A stretch of DNA of 64,000 bases. Source: Saccharomycopsis phalli. Its lineage: Eukaryota; Ascomycota; Saccharomycetes; Ascoideales; Saccharomycopsidaceae. This document shows positions 46,475 through 55,679 of the stretch, in pieces. The notes beneath the pieces were generated by a model. It did not search any database. It worked only from the letters and a program-made list of their open reading frames with translations, and had not been told where the DNA came from. How positions within the stretch are numbered: the first letter of the stretch is position 1; every line of letters starts with the position of its first letter. The position numbers were made by a program, and so were the translations under genes. The DNA is taken from positions 1,674,001-1,738,000 of the forward strand of contig CP073212.1 of the NCBI GenBank assembly GCA_020342235.1, in the 5' to 3' direction.

Positions 46475-47671
46475 ATGGCCTCCGACTCCCAAGTGATATA
46501 CCTAGGCAACATACCCTACCACTGGAATGATGAGAACCTCAAGAGCGTTCTCAAGGGCAGCGGCAGAATCACAGACTTCCGCATCCGCTACGAGGCCCCA
46601 GGAAGAAACAAGGGCTTCTGTTTCGTCGAGTATCTCACCAGCCAGGAAGCAATCACGGCAATCGAGCTTCTCCGGCAGGTGAGCGTCAACGGCAGAAAGC
46701 GGTTCCGCGTCGAATTGTCCAAGGAGGGTCTCCGTGCCGTCCACCAGACAGGCGGCTCCAAGAATATCTTGAACTTCTCCAGAGACGCGTTCCCGCCAGA
46801 AGTGGTTTTGCCGCCAGAGATGCTCTCCGCCGACGAAGCAGGTCAGTACCTGGACCCAGCACAGCTGCCCAGCCAGCCGCAAATGCCCGACCGCTTGCTC
46901 AATGCCCCTGACAATTTGCCGCCATTGAACCTGGACTTGTTCCTGGCCGACAACAAGGTCGCAGAGAACTTGCTGAAGATCCCGCCGGCAAAGGTCATCC
47001 AGTTGATTGCCACATTGAAGAACTTGCTTCTCCAGGGCGACATTGCCAACGCCACGAATATCTTGAAGTACAACAACCAAATCACCGTGGCAATCGCCCA
47101 GGCGTTGCTTCTCATGGGGTTTGTGAACAACGACGTCATTACCCAGGCAGCTAGCAACGTTGCGAGCGGCAGTGGTGTCCAAAATCGTCAAAATGGACAC
47201 AACAATAACAATAACAACAATAACGGTTATACCAATAGCAATAACAACAATAACGGGTATAACAATAACAATAACAACAATTTTAACAACGGTTATAACA
47301 ACAACAATAACAACGGTTTTAATAACAACAACGGTTATAACAATAACAACAATAACTTCAACAATAACAATAATAATAACCAAGGCAACTTCAATAATAA
47401 CCAAGGAAACTTCAATAACAATCAGGGCCAGAGCTTCAATGAGAGTTTCAACCGGCCTCCTCCTTCCGGCCCTACCCCAATGAACCAACCTTCCTTCCCA
47501 CCAGAATGGCAACCACTCCCTCCTCAGACAATTGCAAAACTTCTCCAGCTTCCTGACCAGAATCAGGCAAAAGTCATTGGCCAGGTCTTGTTACTCTCCC
47601 CTGAGCAGGTGTCTCAATTACCAGTAGAACAGAAATCGGCAGTCGACCAAATCAGACTGCAGTATCTATAA
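46475..47671 (+). CDS. RNA15: Rna15 / CstF-64, mRNA 3'-end processing
   Basis: A 398-residue protein. The N-terminal RRM spans ~7-83, with RNP2 VIYLGNIPYH and RNP1 KGFCFVEY. A hinge follows around NLPPLNLDLF to LLLMGF (~145-220), which binds Rna14 in homologues. Residues ~235-315 are almost pure asparagine with scattered Gly, Tyr and Phe, encoded by AAC/AAT runs. The C-terminal three-helix domain (LLLSPEQVSQLPVEQKSAVD, then QIRLQYL) is the CstF-64/Rna15 end that binds Pcf11. It belongs to cleavage factor IA and recognises A-rich elements on nascent mRNA. The N-rich linker is much more prion-like than the usual linker. Confidence 0.93.
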   Translation: MASDSQVIYLGNIPYHWNDENLKSVLKGSGRITDFRIRYEAPGRNKGFCFVEYLTSQEAITAIELLRQVSVNGRKRFRVELSKEGLRAVHQTGGSKNILNFSRDAFPPEVVLPPEMLSADEAGQYLDPAQLPSQPQMPDRLLNAPDNLPPLNLDLFLADNKVAENLLKIPPAKVIQLIATLKNLLLQGDIANATNILKYNNQITVAIAQALLLMGFVNNDVITQAASNVASGSGVQNRQNGHNNNNNNNNGYTNSNNNNNGYNNNNNNNFNNGYNNNNNNGFNNNNGYNNNNNNFNNNNNNNQGNFNNNQGNFNNNQGQSFNESFNRPPPSGPTPMNQPSFPPEWQPLPPQTIAKLLQLPDQNQAKVIGQVLLLSPEQVSQLPVEQKSAVDQIRLQYL

Positions 47672-47837
47672 CAGTACCAGCTGTCGCCAATGATATAGAA
47701 ATTATACAATGACATGAAATTGTAGTCGGCCTATCAATCTGTAGAATGATCCAAAATACGGGAAAATGAACTTAAAGATAATGGATGTCGTATAAAATAC
47801 TGGCAAAAATAATTTAAAGTATTTGTGAAAAATATAT

Positions 47838-47935
47838 TGGTAATGACGAGGTTCGAACTCGCGCACCCGTAGGTACCTGCCAGATTAATCAAACGATTCC
47901 TAACGCAGGCGCCTTAACCACTCGGCCACATTACC
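47838..47935 (-). tRNA. tRNA-Leu (anticodon UAG) with ~17-nt intron
   Basis: The reverse strand has the acceptor GGTAATG/CATTACC (perfect), D arm GCC-GAGTGGTTAA-GGC, anticodon stem CCTGC/GCAGG, a long class II variable arm (TACCTACGGGTGC) and T arm GCGAG-TTCGAAC-CTCGT. Between the anticodon stem halves are 24 bases starting GTTAGG. TAG after U33 is the anticodon, followed by G37 and an intron of about 17 nt. The discriminator is A, as in leucine tRNAs. Bases 32 and 38 would both be G, which is unusual. Confidence 0.8.
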
Positions 47936-49114
47936 TTAGTTGGCATTGAATTGGTGTAGTGTGCAATATAACGTGGGTTTACACCTGAAATCAGTTGTGG
48001 CGGATTTCCAACTGATGAGGGATTCCAAATGAGAAGATAGTACTTTTGGATGGATCTATTGAGCATGAAGATCACGTTACAGTAAATAAATCATACTGCA
48101 AATGATGCTAGATTACTAATTAGCGAGTATCCTTGCAATAGGGATATACCACCATACATCATTCAAATTGTACAATATGATAAATGGACAAGATATTCCA
48201 TGTAATTTAAATTATTACACAATATGATGTACTAACAAAAAACCTTAGACTGTGATCAATGATAAGGAAAAACTTAATACGTAAATACGGCCCACAATAT
48301 TAAATAAATAATATTGTAGGTTCGGAGCACAGAACTATCAGTAGCTACTATAACAATTATACATTGTTCCAATCGATACCGTAATATACATTCTGTATAT
48401 AAAATCCTGAACTAAATTACTTGGAGGCAGTAAAGCCCTTTTATAAGGTATTATAGGTAGGGTAATACTGCTCCATCCGGTTGTAACCACATCATCAATA
48501 ATCGTGGTTACGAGACCAAGAACTCTGATAGGATAAGTACATTTCACTAATGTACGTCACAATAGGACGGTATGATTAGAGAGCAATGGGCGTGGCTATA
48601 CATCTACAAAGATTACTGCACATTTGCATGTATTCTAACCATGGAAAATGTCAATATTTTTTGATATACAATGATATTTGACAAATTATATTATTCAAAT
48701 ATGTGAATATTCTTTTTTACAATAGCAGTCTGTCAGAATTGCTATCATATACGCTCATAAACTCACGACAACTATTACTTTGTTACCTAAGCCAATCCTA
48801 CACAATAGGAGACGGTTTACGGTACAGCATACCACCTGGATTTCTTGTAGCTATGATTTACAATTATAAAAATCAACGGGGCTATTGTTTCAATGGTGCT
48901 TCAACTGAGACTGCTCATTGTATATACTCTGGTACATGCTCATGTACTTTATAAGAGTGTACAGTCTTTGCTAGTGGAAATACAAGTACGATTGTCTCGT
49001 GACATGAAAAACAACCATGCATTTAGTCGTAGATGGTAAAGCATCACAACCAGTCAGAATAAGCACACTCTATTTTAATACAAGTCGTCGCCGACGACCC
49101 TGGACATGCCAAAC
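47936..49114. other. intergenic, no gene seen
   Basis: AT-rich 1.2 kb between tRNA-Leu and the DBF4 promoter. Small frames at 48338-48547 and 48703-48954 have no protein character. Confidence 0.5.
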
Positions 49115-49143
49115 CACGTGACAAATCTTTGAACACACGTGAC
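49115..49143 (+). promoter_or_regulatory. duplicated CACGTGACAAAT element upstream of DBF4
   Basis: Two copies of CACGTGACAAAT start at 49115 and 49136, 21 bp apart, with a TATAAA-like element at ~49151 and the ATG at 49183. CACGTG is the Cbf1-type E-box core. Confidence 0.6.
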
Positions 49144-49182
49144 AAATGTTTATAAACCAACTTGGCGCATTTCGAGTCAACA

Positions 49183-50214
49183 ATGTCGCACCGGGTTCCA
49201 TTGGCGGCGCAAAATGTCAACGTGAATCAGCCCAACACTGCGGGCAAGATTATGCGCTGGCAGAAGTATCTCCGGTCGTGCACCATATATATTGACCAGA
49301 CCTACCTTGAGACTGGTCCCGAGTCGTACAAGACCCGCAACTTGAAGCTGGTGTTTAAAAAAGCAGGAGCGAAGATTGCGAGTTTTTTCAGCGAGGACGT
49401 GGATATTATTGTGTCCAAGCGGCCGTTTGAGGCCGGTACACTTTATCCTAAGAGCGACATGTTCTCGAAAGTGGACGGGGTCACCACGAGGGTGTGGAAT
49501 TATACCAAGAGCGTGAGCATTCTCAAGCAGATTGGCGTCACGGTGGAGATGGCACGCGCCCCTTCGCTCCAGGGATTGCTTGCCGGGGAAAAGAGTCGTC
49601 CGACGAAGTACCATTTCTTTGCCTACAACTTCTTGTACGTGTACGACTTGGACAAAAAGTACCGGCCGATTGTCGCCAAGGAGTGGCAGACGCGCAACAG
49701 CTGGCCCTGTTGGCAGCACTGTACCGGGGGGAAGTCGCTTTTCCTTGGAAGCAGCGGGTCTGGGTCCGAGTCGCGCCGAGCAAAGTTGAAGATCAAGTTT
49801 GAGAAATCGCAGAGGCAGCGGGACCAGCTCCGGCAGCACTATGGGGATAAAAGCACGTCTGAGGATGCGCCTGGAAACGAGCTAGTGGACGAGGTGAGTT
49901 ACGAACCGGCACAGGTTGAATCTGGAGTCGGCACGGTGGTCGAGCCGTCGACGATTGTGCCCTTGGTGCCACAGGTGCGTATTCCAGGCCCATTGAAGCG
50001 ACGACTTGTTGTGGAGGACGAGGTGAGGCCGCGGGAGAGAAGCCGGGTGCCGCCTCCGCCTCCAGTGAGTGGGGTAAAGCTCCGGTGTGAAAACTGCAGC
50101 AACTACTTCTACGACATGGACCAGCATCTCAAGACGGCGGCACATCGCGAGTATGCTGCCAACGACGGCAACTTTGCCAAGATTGATGCGTTTATCCAGC
50201 TTCTCCATCAATAG
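49183..50214 (+). CDS. DBF4: Dbf4, regulatory subunit of Cdc7 kinase (short form)
   Basis: A 343-residue protein. A BRCT-like segment (motif N) lies at ~30-90: SCTIYIDQTYL and KKAGAKIASFFSEDVDIIVS. Motif M follows at ~146-176: KYHFFAYNFLYVYDLDKKYR then PIVAKEW. The C-terminal Dbf4 zinc finger (motif C) is LRCENCSNYFYDMDQHLKTA with H-R-E-Y and FAKIDAFIQLL, keeping C-x2-C and both histidines. Dbf4 activates Cdc7 to phosphorylate Mcm2-7 at origins. Baker's yeast Dbf4 is about twice as long. Here the linkers between motifs are much shorter, yet all three motifs are present in order, so the gene looks complete. UBC12 is convergent. Confidence 0.9.
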   Translation: MSHRVPLAAQNVNVNQPNTAGKIMRWQKYLRSCTIYIDQTYLETGPESYKTRNLKLVFKKAGAKIASFFSEDVDIIVSKRPFEAGTLYPKSDMFSKVDGVTTRVWNYTKSVSILKQIGVTVEMARAPSLQGLLAGEKSRPTKYHFFAYNFLYVYDLDKKYRPIVAKEWQTRNSWPCWQHCTGGKSLFLGSSGSGSESRRAKLKIKFEKSQRQRDQLRQHYGDKSTSEDAPGNELVDEVSYEPAQVESGVGTVVEPSTIVPLVPQVRIPGPLKRRLVVEDEVRPRERSRVPPPPPVSGVKLRCENCSNYFYDMDQHLKTAAHREYAANDGNFAKIDAFIQLLHQ

Positions 50215-50412
50215 CATACATTTACTTACAGTCTGACTGTATTACAGTATACGCATTTATACGTGAGTTGCATCCCAGTCTTGTCACTCTATTCCTAACT
50301 CGTGTCTAATTATATCACTCATCTATTACATTCTATACTTCCTGATTATATACTACACCTCTAGTCTAATTATATCACACTTTACCTAATTAGATCTTAT
50401 ACATTCATGTAA

Positions 50413-50651
50413 TGTAGTAACTAAGATACGAGTTGATAAGATAGTTGGAATATATTCGCTTGACCTATTTGGGAGATTAGCTATATAAGTGGTGACGGAG
50501 TCAGGAAAGGAGAGACGTGAACGTACGGCACGGCTGCCTTAGTATTACCTCAACTGGTCAAAGGGATGTGTTTAAGGTAAATGTCTGAGCGTGATTAGAG
50601 GAGATCGAGTCTTGTAACAGGAAGCATTAAGATAAGTAAGAACTTATTACA
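50413..50651 (+). mobile_element. LTR-like element A (solo)
   Basis: About 239 bp, starting TGTAGTAACTAAGATACGAG, with AATATATTCGCTTGACCTAT, a CTATATAAG box, and ending ACTTATTACA. The TG...CA ends and the imperfect terminal inverted repeat TGTARTAA fit an LTR. It is closely similar to copy B at 62285-62529. No target-site duplication is evident. Confidence 0.6.
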
Positions 50652-50679
50652 ATTCGCATAATTACATTTCACTCTTTAC

Positions 50680-50752
50680 CTATTATATCCCATACTTCAC
50701 CTATATCCCATACTTCACCTATATCCCATACTTCACCTATATCCCATACTTA
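50680..50752. repeat. 18-bp CTATATCCCATACTTCAC tandem repeat, 4 copies
   Basis: Near perfect, in the spacer between DBF4 and UBC12. Confidence 0.92.
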
Positions 50753-51001
50753 CAGTCTAATTACATCCCACCCACTTCCACTCTGCATATTTATTCTTGT
50801 ATTTAGCTACATGGTCTCCGGCATACGGTTGTTGGACAAATATTTCTTTACTCAGGAACATCAGGTACCATTACCGTTGAAGAAAAACCAGTCAGCCCTC
50901 ATTCGATTGGAATTAAAAGCTTCAATGTGAGCAGTCGTACCGTCGCTACTTATTGCTTGTCCACTCTACAGACATCCCACACTTCCAGTACATTGTATTA
51001 T

Positions 51002-51601
51002 TTACACCAGGGAAAACTCCACATCCCCAATCGCAGAATAGTATCCCCCACGCATCGTCTGGGCAACACGCCGTGCAAACGACTGCTTGTTCTTGTACAA
51101 CAACTCGGCCGCGTCCTTGTTGAGCGGGTCGTTTGGGTTTGGGTCCGAAAACAAGAACGAGACCCCGAGAATCACACGGAAAAGGTCCAATGCCGGCGAC
51201 CACGACTCGCGAAGAATGTTCAAGCAGATGTTGCCTTGATAGTCAATGTTCGGGTGGTAAATCACCTGGGTGCACTTTACCTTGGGCGGGTCGATTGGGT
51301 AGTTGTCGTTCACTGCCACTGTGAAGTTGAACTTCCCACCCTTGTAGTACCCGCTCTCTGGTGCGAGCAGCAACTCGAAAAACATCTTGTTGTTCTTGTC
51401 AGGGAAGCTGATTTTGAAGTTTGCCGGTAGGCTCTGGAGCGCCTCAAAGTCCTTCTCCATCCGCACCTGTCCCGGGGATTTCGTCGACACCGTCTGGCTG
51501 TTTGTGTCGCCTTGCCGGAGCTTCTCTAGCCGTTTTTTTTCCTGAAGCTGTTTGAGTTTGAGCTGGCGTTAGTGTGGTCGAATCATGTGAGTACTTACCA
51601 T
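51002..51601 (-). CDS. UBC12: NEDD8/Rub1-conjugating enzyme Ubc12, intron right after the ATG
   Basis: Exon 1 is only the ATG (51599-51601). The intron (51563-51598) is 36 nt with donor GTAAGT, branch CACTAAC and acceptor GCCAG. Exon 2 is 51002-51562. The 187-residue product begins MLKLKQLQEKKRLEKLRQ, the conserved Ubc12 N-terminus that docks on the Uba3 E1. The E2 fold follows with YPIDPPKVKC, YHPNIDYQGNICLNILRESW and catalytic Cys114, the same number as in baker's yeast. It ends after TMRGGYYSAIGDVEFSLV. It charges Rub1 for cullin modification. Without the intron no ATG precedes the E2 domain. Baker's yeast UBC12 also has an intron next to its ATG, as I recall. Confidence 0.95.
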
Positions 51602-51685
51602 TTGCCCATGCTCATTCCATGATGGAAATTTATAGTGCTTACTAAGCGGCACGAGACTATGCGCATAGAGTGGTGAAATACAAGA

Positions 51686-51744
51686 TTGAAGAAGATATGA
51701 AGAAGATATGAAGAAGATATGAAGAAGATATGAAGAAGATGATT
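51686..51744. repeat. 12-bp GAAGAAGATATG tandem repeat, 5 copies
   Basis: Near perfect, about 90 bp upstream of the UBC12 ATG. Confidence 0.92.
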
Positions 51745-52281
51745 ATATTGAATAGTAATTGAGCTAGCCAAGTACATTCCCTAAATAATGCCATACCCAG
51801 ACCGTATCTGGTAAAATAAAGAGCATCTGTGCGTGTCTCATTAGAAATCACCTACTTCATGGGAATCATTCTTAAACCAAGACCAGATGCATTTTACATC
51901 AAGACATTACTGCGGTCCTGCTTTATACATCAACATGCACAGGTCAAATCATACAACAATCATAATTAGGCACTCGTCAATCCAATGGCCTCCACAACCA
52001 ATCTTTACGTCAATGATAGCAAAAATCATCCATAGTCCCTTGTACACCCCAAAATTTCGTTCAACCACCTACATCAACCCAGAAGACAATTTACAGGCAT
52101 CTTTATGTAAAATTAGCCCACTTTACAATCCACACAAGGTCCCCAAGACAGCTAAAAACTCCCAAGTGCAAATCCATCAAACCGTAAAAAATCAAACCGT
52201 AAAATGGCTTGAAAGCCACATTGCTCTGAAAACTTGCAATTTTTTACGACACATGGCTCACATTTAATGTCATGAATCACA

Positions 52282-52350
52282 TCCAGTCTCAATTCTACAT
52301 CACCCAGTCAAATTCTACATCACCCAGCCAAATTCTACATCATCCAATCA
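52282..52350. repeat. 20-bp ATTCTACATCACCCAGTCAA tandem repeat, 3 copies
   Basis: In the RTT109 3' flank. The remaining spacer 51745-52281 shows only a 126-codon plus-strand frame without protein character. Confidence 0.88.
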
Positions 52351-52390
52351 GCATCCATTATCGAGCAAACAAATAGCCAATACGCATCCT

Positions 52391-53671
52391 TCACTTGCTC
52401 ACCTTTTGCTTCTTCCGTTTCACCGACAACACTGTAATTGGCGCTGCTGCTGAAACTCGCGTATGTTGCCTATGCTGCGACTTCCCTACAACAGTCTTAA
52501 ACCCACATTGCCCTTCTTGTACCGGCAAATTCAAGTAGTTGCAATTGTTGTTCAACAAGTACTGCAAGTTTCTGAAACCGTTGCGCGCACTTTCCACAGA
52601 ATTATACAGCTCACCAGTGAGATAGCTTTTCAAGAACTTGACCTTCTGCCGCGTCAAGATCACCAACTCCAGACTGAAATTGTTGATGACAATGCCGTGA
52701 CGAGCAAAGTCGTCCACACACACACTCGTCTCTGAGTATACCACTGCGGTTCCTTCTCCCAGAACCGTCTTCGAAGCCTCGATAATACCCACCACACTCG
52801 TCAAGCGAAACTCCTGGCGACCCGCAAGTTCGCTCCAAAACTGTTCAGTTGATATGCTCTCTAGTCTGTCCTCGACGACCAAGTGCTCAAGGAACCTGCC
52901 CTTGGGATCATCCGGGAACAAGGGAACGGTGTTCATGGCAAGCATATCCTTTTTGCAAGTCTTTACCTCCCACCTATCGCTGAGCTTCGCTAGAAACTGC
53001 TCAATAGTGTGGCTGTCCTCACCCGGAATCGCCAAGGTACCTTTGAAGCCGGAGATCGAGTCAAGAAGCTTCAACCACCAGGCCAACAAGCCTCGGTCGG
53101 AAAGAAGATGTTTTCCCCGGTTCTCGTACGAAAGCGGAAACAAGTACTGTTTTTCCGCGCGTGTAAACAACTGGATCTTGATGAGAGTCGGTTTGTCAGT
53201 GGTGATGGTGCCGAACCGCACAGGGTGCTTTTTGGAGGCAAAGTGCCGGTTCAATAACTCCTTGGTGGATAGCTGCTTATGGGGTTCTTGCGAAATTATA
53301 AACCGCGAAAGATAATGCGAGACCGGAAGGTCCACCAAGTACTGTAGTACCTCTTTGACTATGGCAGTGGACCTAATCTTTTTCAACCCGGTGGTGTCGA
53401 CCTTTGACACGTAGATGATTTTTTGAACTGGTCTGTCGTTGTCGAAGCCGTGTGACTTGTCTATTATCACATATACAATGATTTCCAACCCCAATTGGAT
53501 GATTTCGTCCTGGGCCACCATAATGAGGTGCTGTGCTTTGACTGTTATGGAGTCATGTGTTGGTGGGTCGATGAGGATATTTGGCGACTTTCGAGGAAAC
53601 GACTGGAGGTGGAGAAGCTGAAAGGTTTCATTTTCCGGTAGCACTGATGCGATGGAGGTGTGGAGAGACAT
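52391..53671 (-). CDS. RTT109: histone H3-K56 acetyltransferase Rtt109
   Basis: A 426-residue protein from the ATG at 53671 (MSLHTSIASVLPENETF), close to the usual ~435. Family marks include the N-terminal SIASVLPENETFQLLHLQSF, KAQHLIMVAQDEIIQLGLEI, YVSKVDTTGL and SDRGLLAWWLKLLDSISG, with the tryptophan-rich acetyl-CoA pocket. Further marks are FPDDPKGRFLEHLV and the C-terminal region around GIVINNFSLELVILTR. The basic tail SVKRKKQKVSK matches the conserved Lys-rich end. Rtt109 acts with Vps75 or Asf1 to acetylate new histone H3 during replication. The gene diverges from ORC3 with 379 bp between starts. An upstream in-frame TTG is not a start. Confidence 0.9.
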   Translation of the reverse strand: MSLHTSIASVLPENETFQLLHLQSFPRKSPNILIDPPTHDSITVKAQHLIMVAQDEIIQLGLEIIVYVIIDKSHGFDNDRPVQKIIYVSKVDTTGLKKIRSTAIVKEVLQYLVDLPVSHYLSRFIISQEPHKQLSTKELLNRHFASKKHPVRFGTITTDKPTLIKIQLFTRAEKQYLFPLSYENRGKHLLSDRGLLAWWLKLLDSISGFKGTLAIPGEDSHTIEQFLAKLSDRWEVKTCKKDMLAMNTVPLFPDDPKGRFLEHLVVEDRLESISTEQFWSELAGRQEFRLTSVVGIIEASKTVLGEGTAVVYSETSVCVDDFARHGIVINNFSLELVILTRQKVKFLKSYLTGELYNSVESARNGFRNLQYLLNNNCNYLNLPVQEGQCGFKTVVGKSQHRQHTRVSAAAPITVLSVKRKKQKVSK

Positions 53672-53740
53672 GAAAAACTGCAATGCGTTACCCAGTAAAT
53701 ATGTGATGGATAAATGTTAGCTGAATTGGATGAAGCGGAA

Positions 53741-53822
53741 TGGGCGAATAATTTGGCGAATAATTTAAGCTGAGTTGGATGAATTTAAGCTGAATTGAAC
53801 GAATTTAAGCCGAATTGGATGA
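53741..53822. repeat. GAATTTAAGCTGAATTGGAT degenerate repeats
   Basis: About four 20-22 bp units in the RTT109/ORC3 divergent spacer. Confidence 0.75.
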
Positions 53823-54050
53823 TTAAACTATATATCCAATGATAAATTCCAGGTTAAATATATGTAAGTGACTGGGGCAGTTCCTGGACTGATATTTTCC
53901 ATGGACAATTTTATATATTCCCCAGCCAAGTAGTATATCACATTTACATCTCTTCAACACCCTCATCTTACTAGGATCCCATTGTACGTACTGTGCTAGT
54001 ATATTTTCTGTAACCCAGTTTACAATTTCTGGCATACACTTTTCACTGAA

Positions 54051-55679
54051 ATGTCACTCGAGTCCCAGAAAACAGTCTACATAATACCCAAGAAACGAGA
54101 CCAAAGAAGCCCCGTGTTCCCCAAAATACACCCCACGGATGACCAGAATGCCCGGTATCATTCATACCGCAAACTCTGGAACAAATACCAGCAGCTAATC
54201 GAAGATGTGATCACCACCAAGCGGTCGCCGGTTATTGCACAAATCTTGCAAAAAATAAACGCCGAGAGACCGCAGCAAGACGACGAACAGTACAAAATCC
54301 CCAGCTTATTGCTTGTGTCTGGCACAAATATCATCAACCATAACCAGTTGATCACCGGCCTCACCCAGGCATTGGCTTCCCAAAGCAGGTCCCGGTTGGT
54401 GATTCTCGACAATTGCCACGATATAAAAGGCGCAATCCGACTGATCTTGCTTAGTTTGCACGAGTTCAAGGTCGGGTCCGTGGATGTGAGCGAAATCCAT
54501 CGATATTGCTTGGACAACCACATTGACCGGCTAGTACTATTGGTGAAAAACCTCAACACATTCAACTCCAACGTGTTGCACAGACTTCTATTGATCATCT
54601 CCAAGTCCCCTGAAATCCCATTCCGTGTTCTCTTCAACACCTCGTCGTTTTCCTCCTTCCCCTTGGCTATCAGCCGGCTAGTTCTGTGCCTGAAGCTTGT
54701 CATCACCAACGACACCGCCGACGTGCTCAACGAGCTATCAGACAAGCTAATTTACCAGAACCGCGACTTTGTGTTTGGGCCTCGCTTGGTGAAGGACTTG
54801 TACGATAATAATCTCACCGTGGACAATTTTGTCGCCAACATCCAGTACGCCCTAATGCTGCACTATTTCAACCACAACATGGCCAAATTGGAGCATCATC
54901 TGGATATTGTCGGTAATTTCGCCGCCTCAAAAGATAATCTTTGCAGTTTCTTGGACGTCCTCATGACCGTTCAGCAGACTTTGAACGTCACAGTGTCCAA
55001 GGTCGATCTCTACTGTATGATTCTTAGCGACTTGGACAAGTTCAATCACTATACTAGCAATTTGTTGCTCAAGATGGCCAAAATCAGCCGTCTGCAGTTT
55101 GAAACCTTGCTCCAAGACCTTGGAAAATTGAATAGTAGCTATTTGACCAGGCTCCTTGAACCTTCCGATACTGCCCAAGACCCACATGCTAACACCATTG
55201 AGCTCAATGTGAGGCACGAAAAGAGGCTCTACAAATTTATTGATGATTTTAATCAGACTTTTTTCCAGCATGGTAATACCGCAGTCGACTCGCCAATAGA
55301 AATGGGATTTTCACAACTACTTAATTTCCCCATGAAGGAATTGCTTGTCATTGACACGGACATTTTGTTTGCCACACGGTTTCCAAATACCCGAAAGACA
55401 TTGGAAACAAGATTGAGTGAGGGCGACGGTTTTCTTGTTCAGATGTTCAAGTTGTATAAAGAAGCACCGTTGAACATTAACTTGTATGACTACTATCTCT
55501 CGTTCAAGTCTGGGTTGGATAGGCACAAGTACCTGGCGGTATGCGGCGATGCTGACTGGGATAAATTGGTGTTGGCGTGGTTTTTGAGCAACTTGCTTGA
55601 TCTTCAGTTTATTGGGGTCTTGAGATCTGGCAAGAGACGGATTGAAAGTTTGCAAAAGGTGATTTGGACATCAAAATAG
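54051..55679 (+). CDS. ORC3: origin recognition complex subunit 3
   Basis: A 542-residue protein, somewhat shorter than the 616 of baker's yeast. It opens MSLESQKTVYIIPKKR. The RecA-like, ATPase-deficient fold covers ~60-240, with IPSLLLVSGTNIINHNQLI in place of a Walker A and RLVILDNCHDI after it. FLDVLMTVQQTLNVTVSKVD covers part of the Orc3 insert. The strongest mark is FPNTRKTLETRLSEGDGFLV followed by QMFKLYKEAPLNINLYDYYL. The C-terminal winged helix ends IGVLRSGKRRIESLQKVIW. Orc3 belongs to the six-subunit complex that loads Mcm2-7. It contacts Orc2. Confidence 0.9.
   Translation: MSLESQKTVYIIPKKRDQRSPVFPKIHPTDDQNARYHSYRKLWNKYQQLIEDVITTKRSPVIAQILQKINAERPQQDDEQYKIPSLLLVSGTNIINHNQLITGLTQALASQSRSRLVILDNCHDIKGAIRLILLSLHEFKVGSVDVSEIHRYCLDNHIDRLVLLVKNLNTFNSNVLHRLLLIISKSPEIPFRVLFNTSSFSSFPLAISRLVLCLKLVITNDTADVLNELSDKLIYQNRDFVFGPRLVKDLYDNNLTVDNFVANIQYALMLHYFNHNMAKLEHHLDIVGNFAASKDNLCSFLDVLMTVQQTLNVTVSKVDLYCMILSDLDKFNHYTSNLLLKMAKISRLQFETLLQDLGKLNSSYLTRLLEPSDTAQDPHANTIELNVRHEKRLYKFIDDFNQTFFQHGNTAVDSPIEMGFSQLLNFPMKELLVIDTDILFATRFPNTRKTLETRLSEGDGFLVQMFKLYKEAPLNINLYDYYLSFKSGLDRHKYLAVCGDADWDKLVLAWFLSNLLDLQFIGVLRSGKRRIESLQKVIWTSK

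Noticed and set aside
46502-47512. 336-codon minus-strand frame with long Val/Ile runs
   Set aside because: It is the reverse of RNA15. The Val/Ile run is the complement of Asn codons.
48703-48954. 83-codon plus-strand frame between tRNA-Leu and DBF4
   Set aside because: No start context, no conserved features, AT-rich composition.
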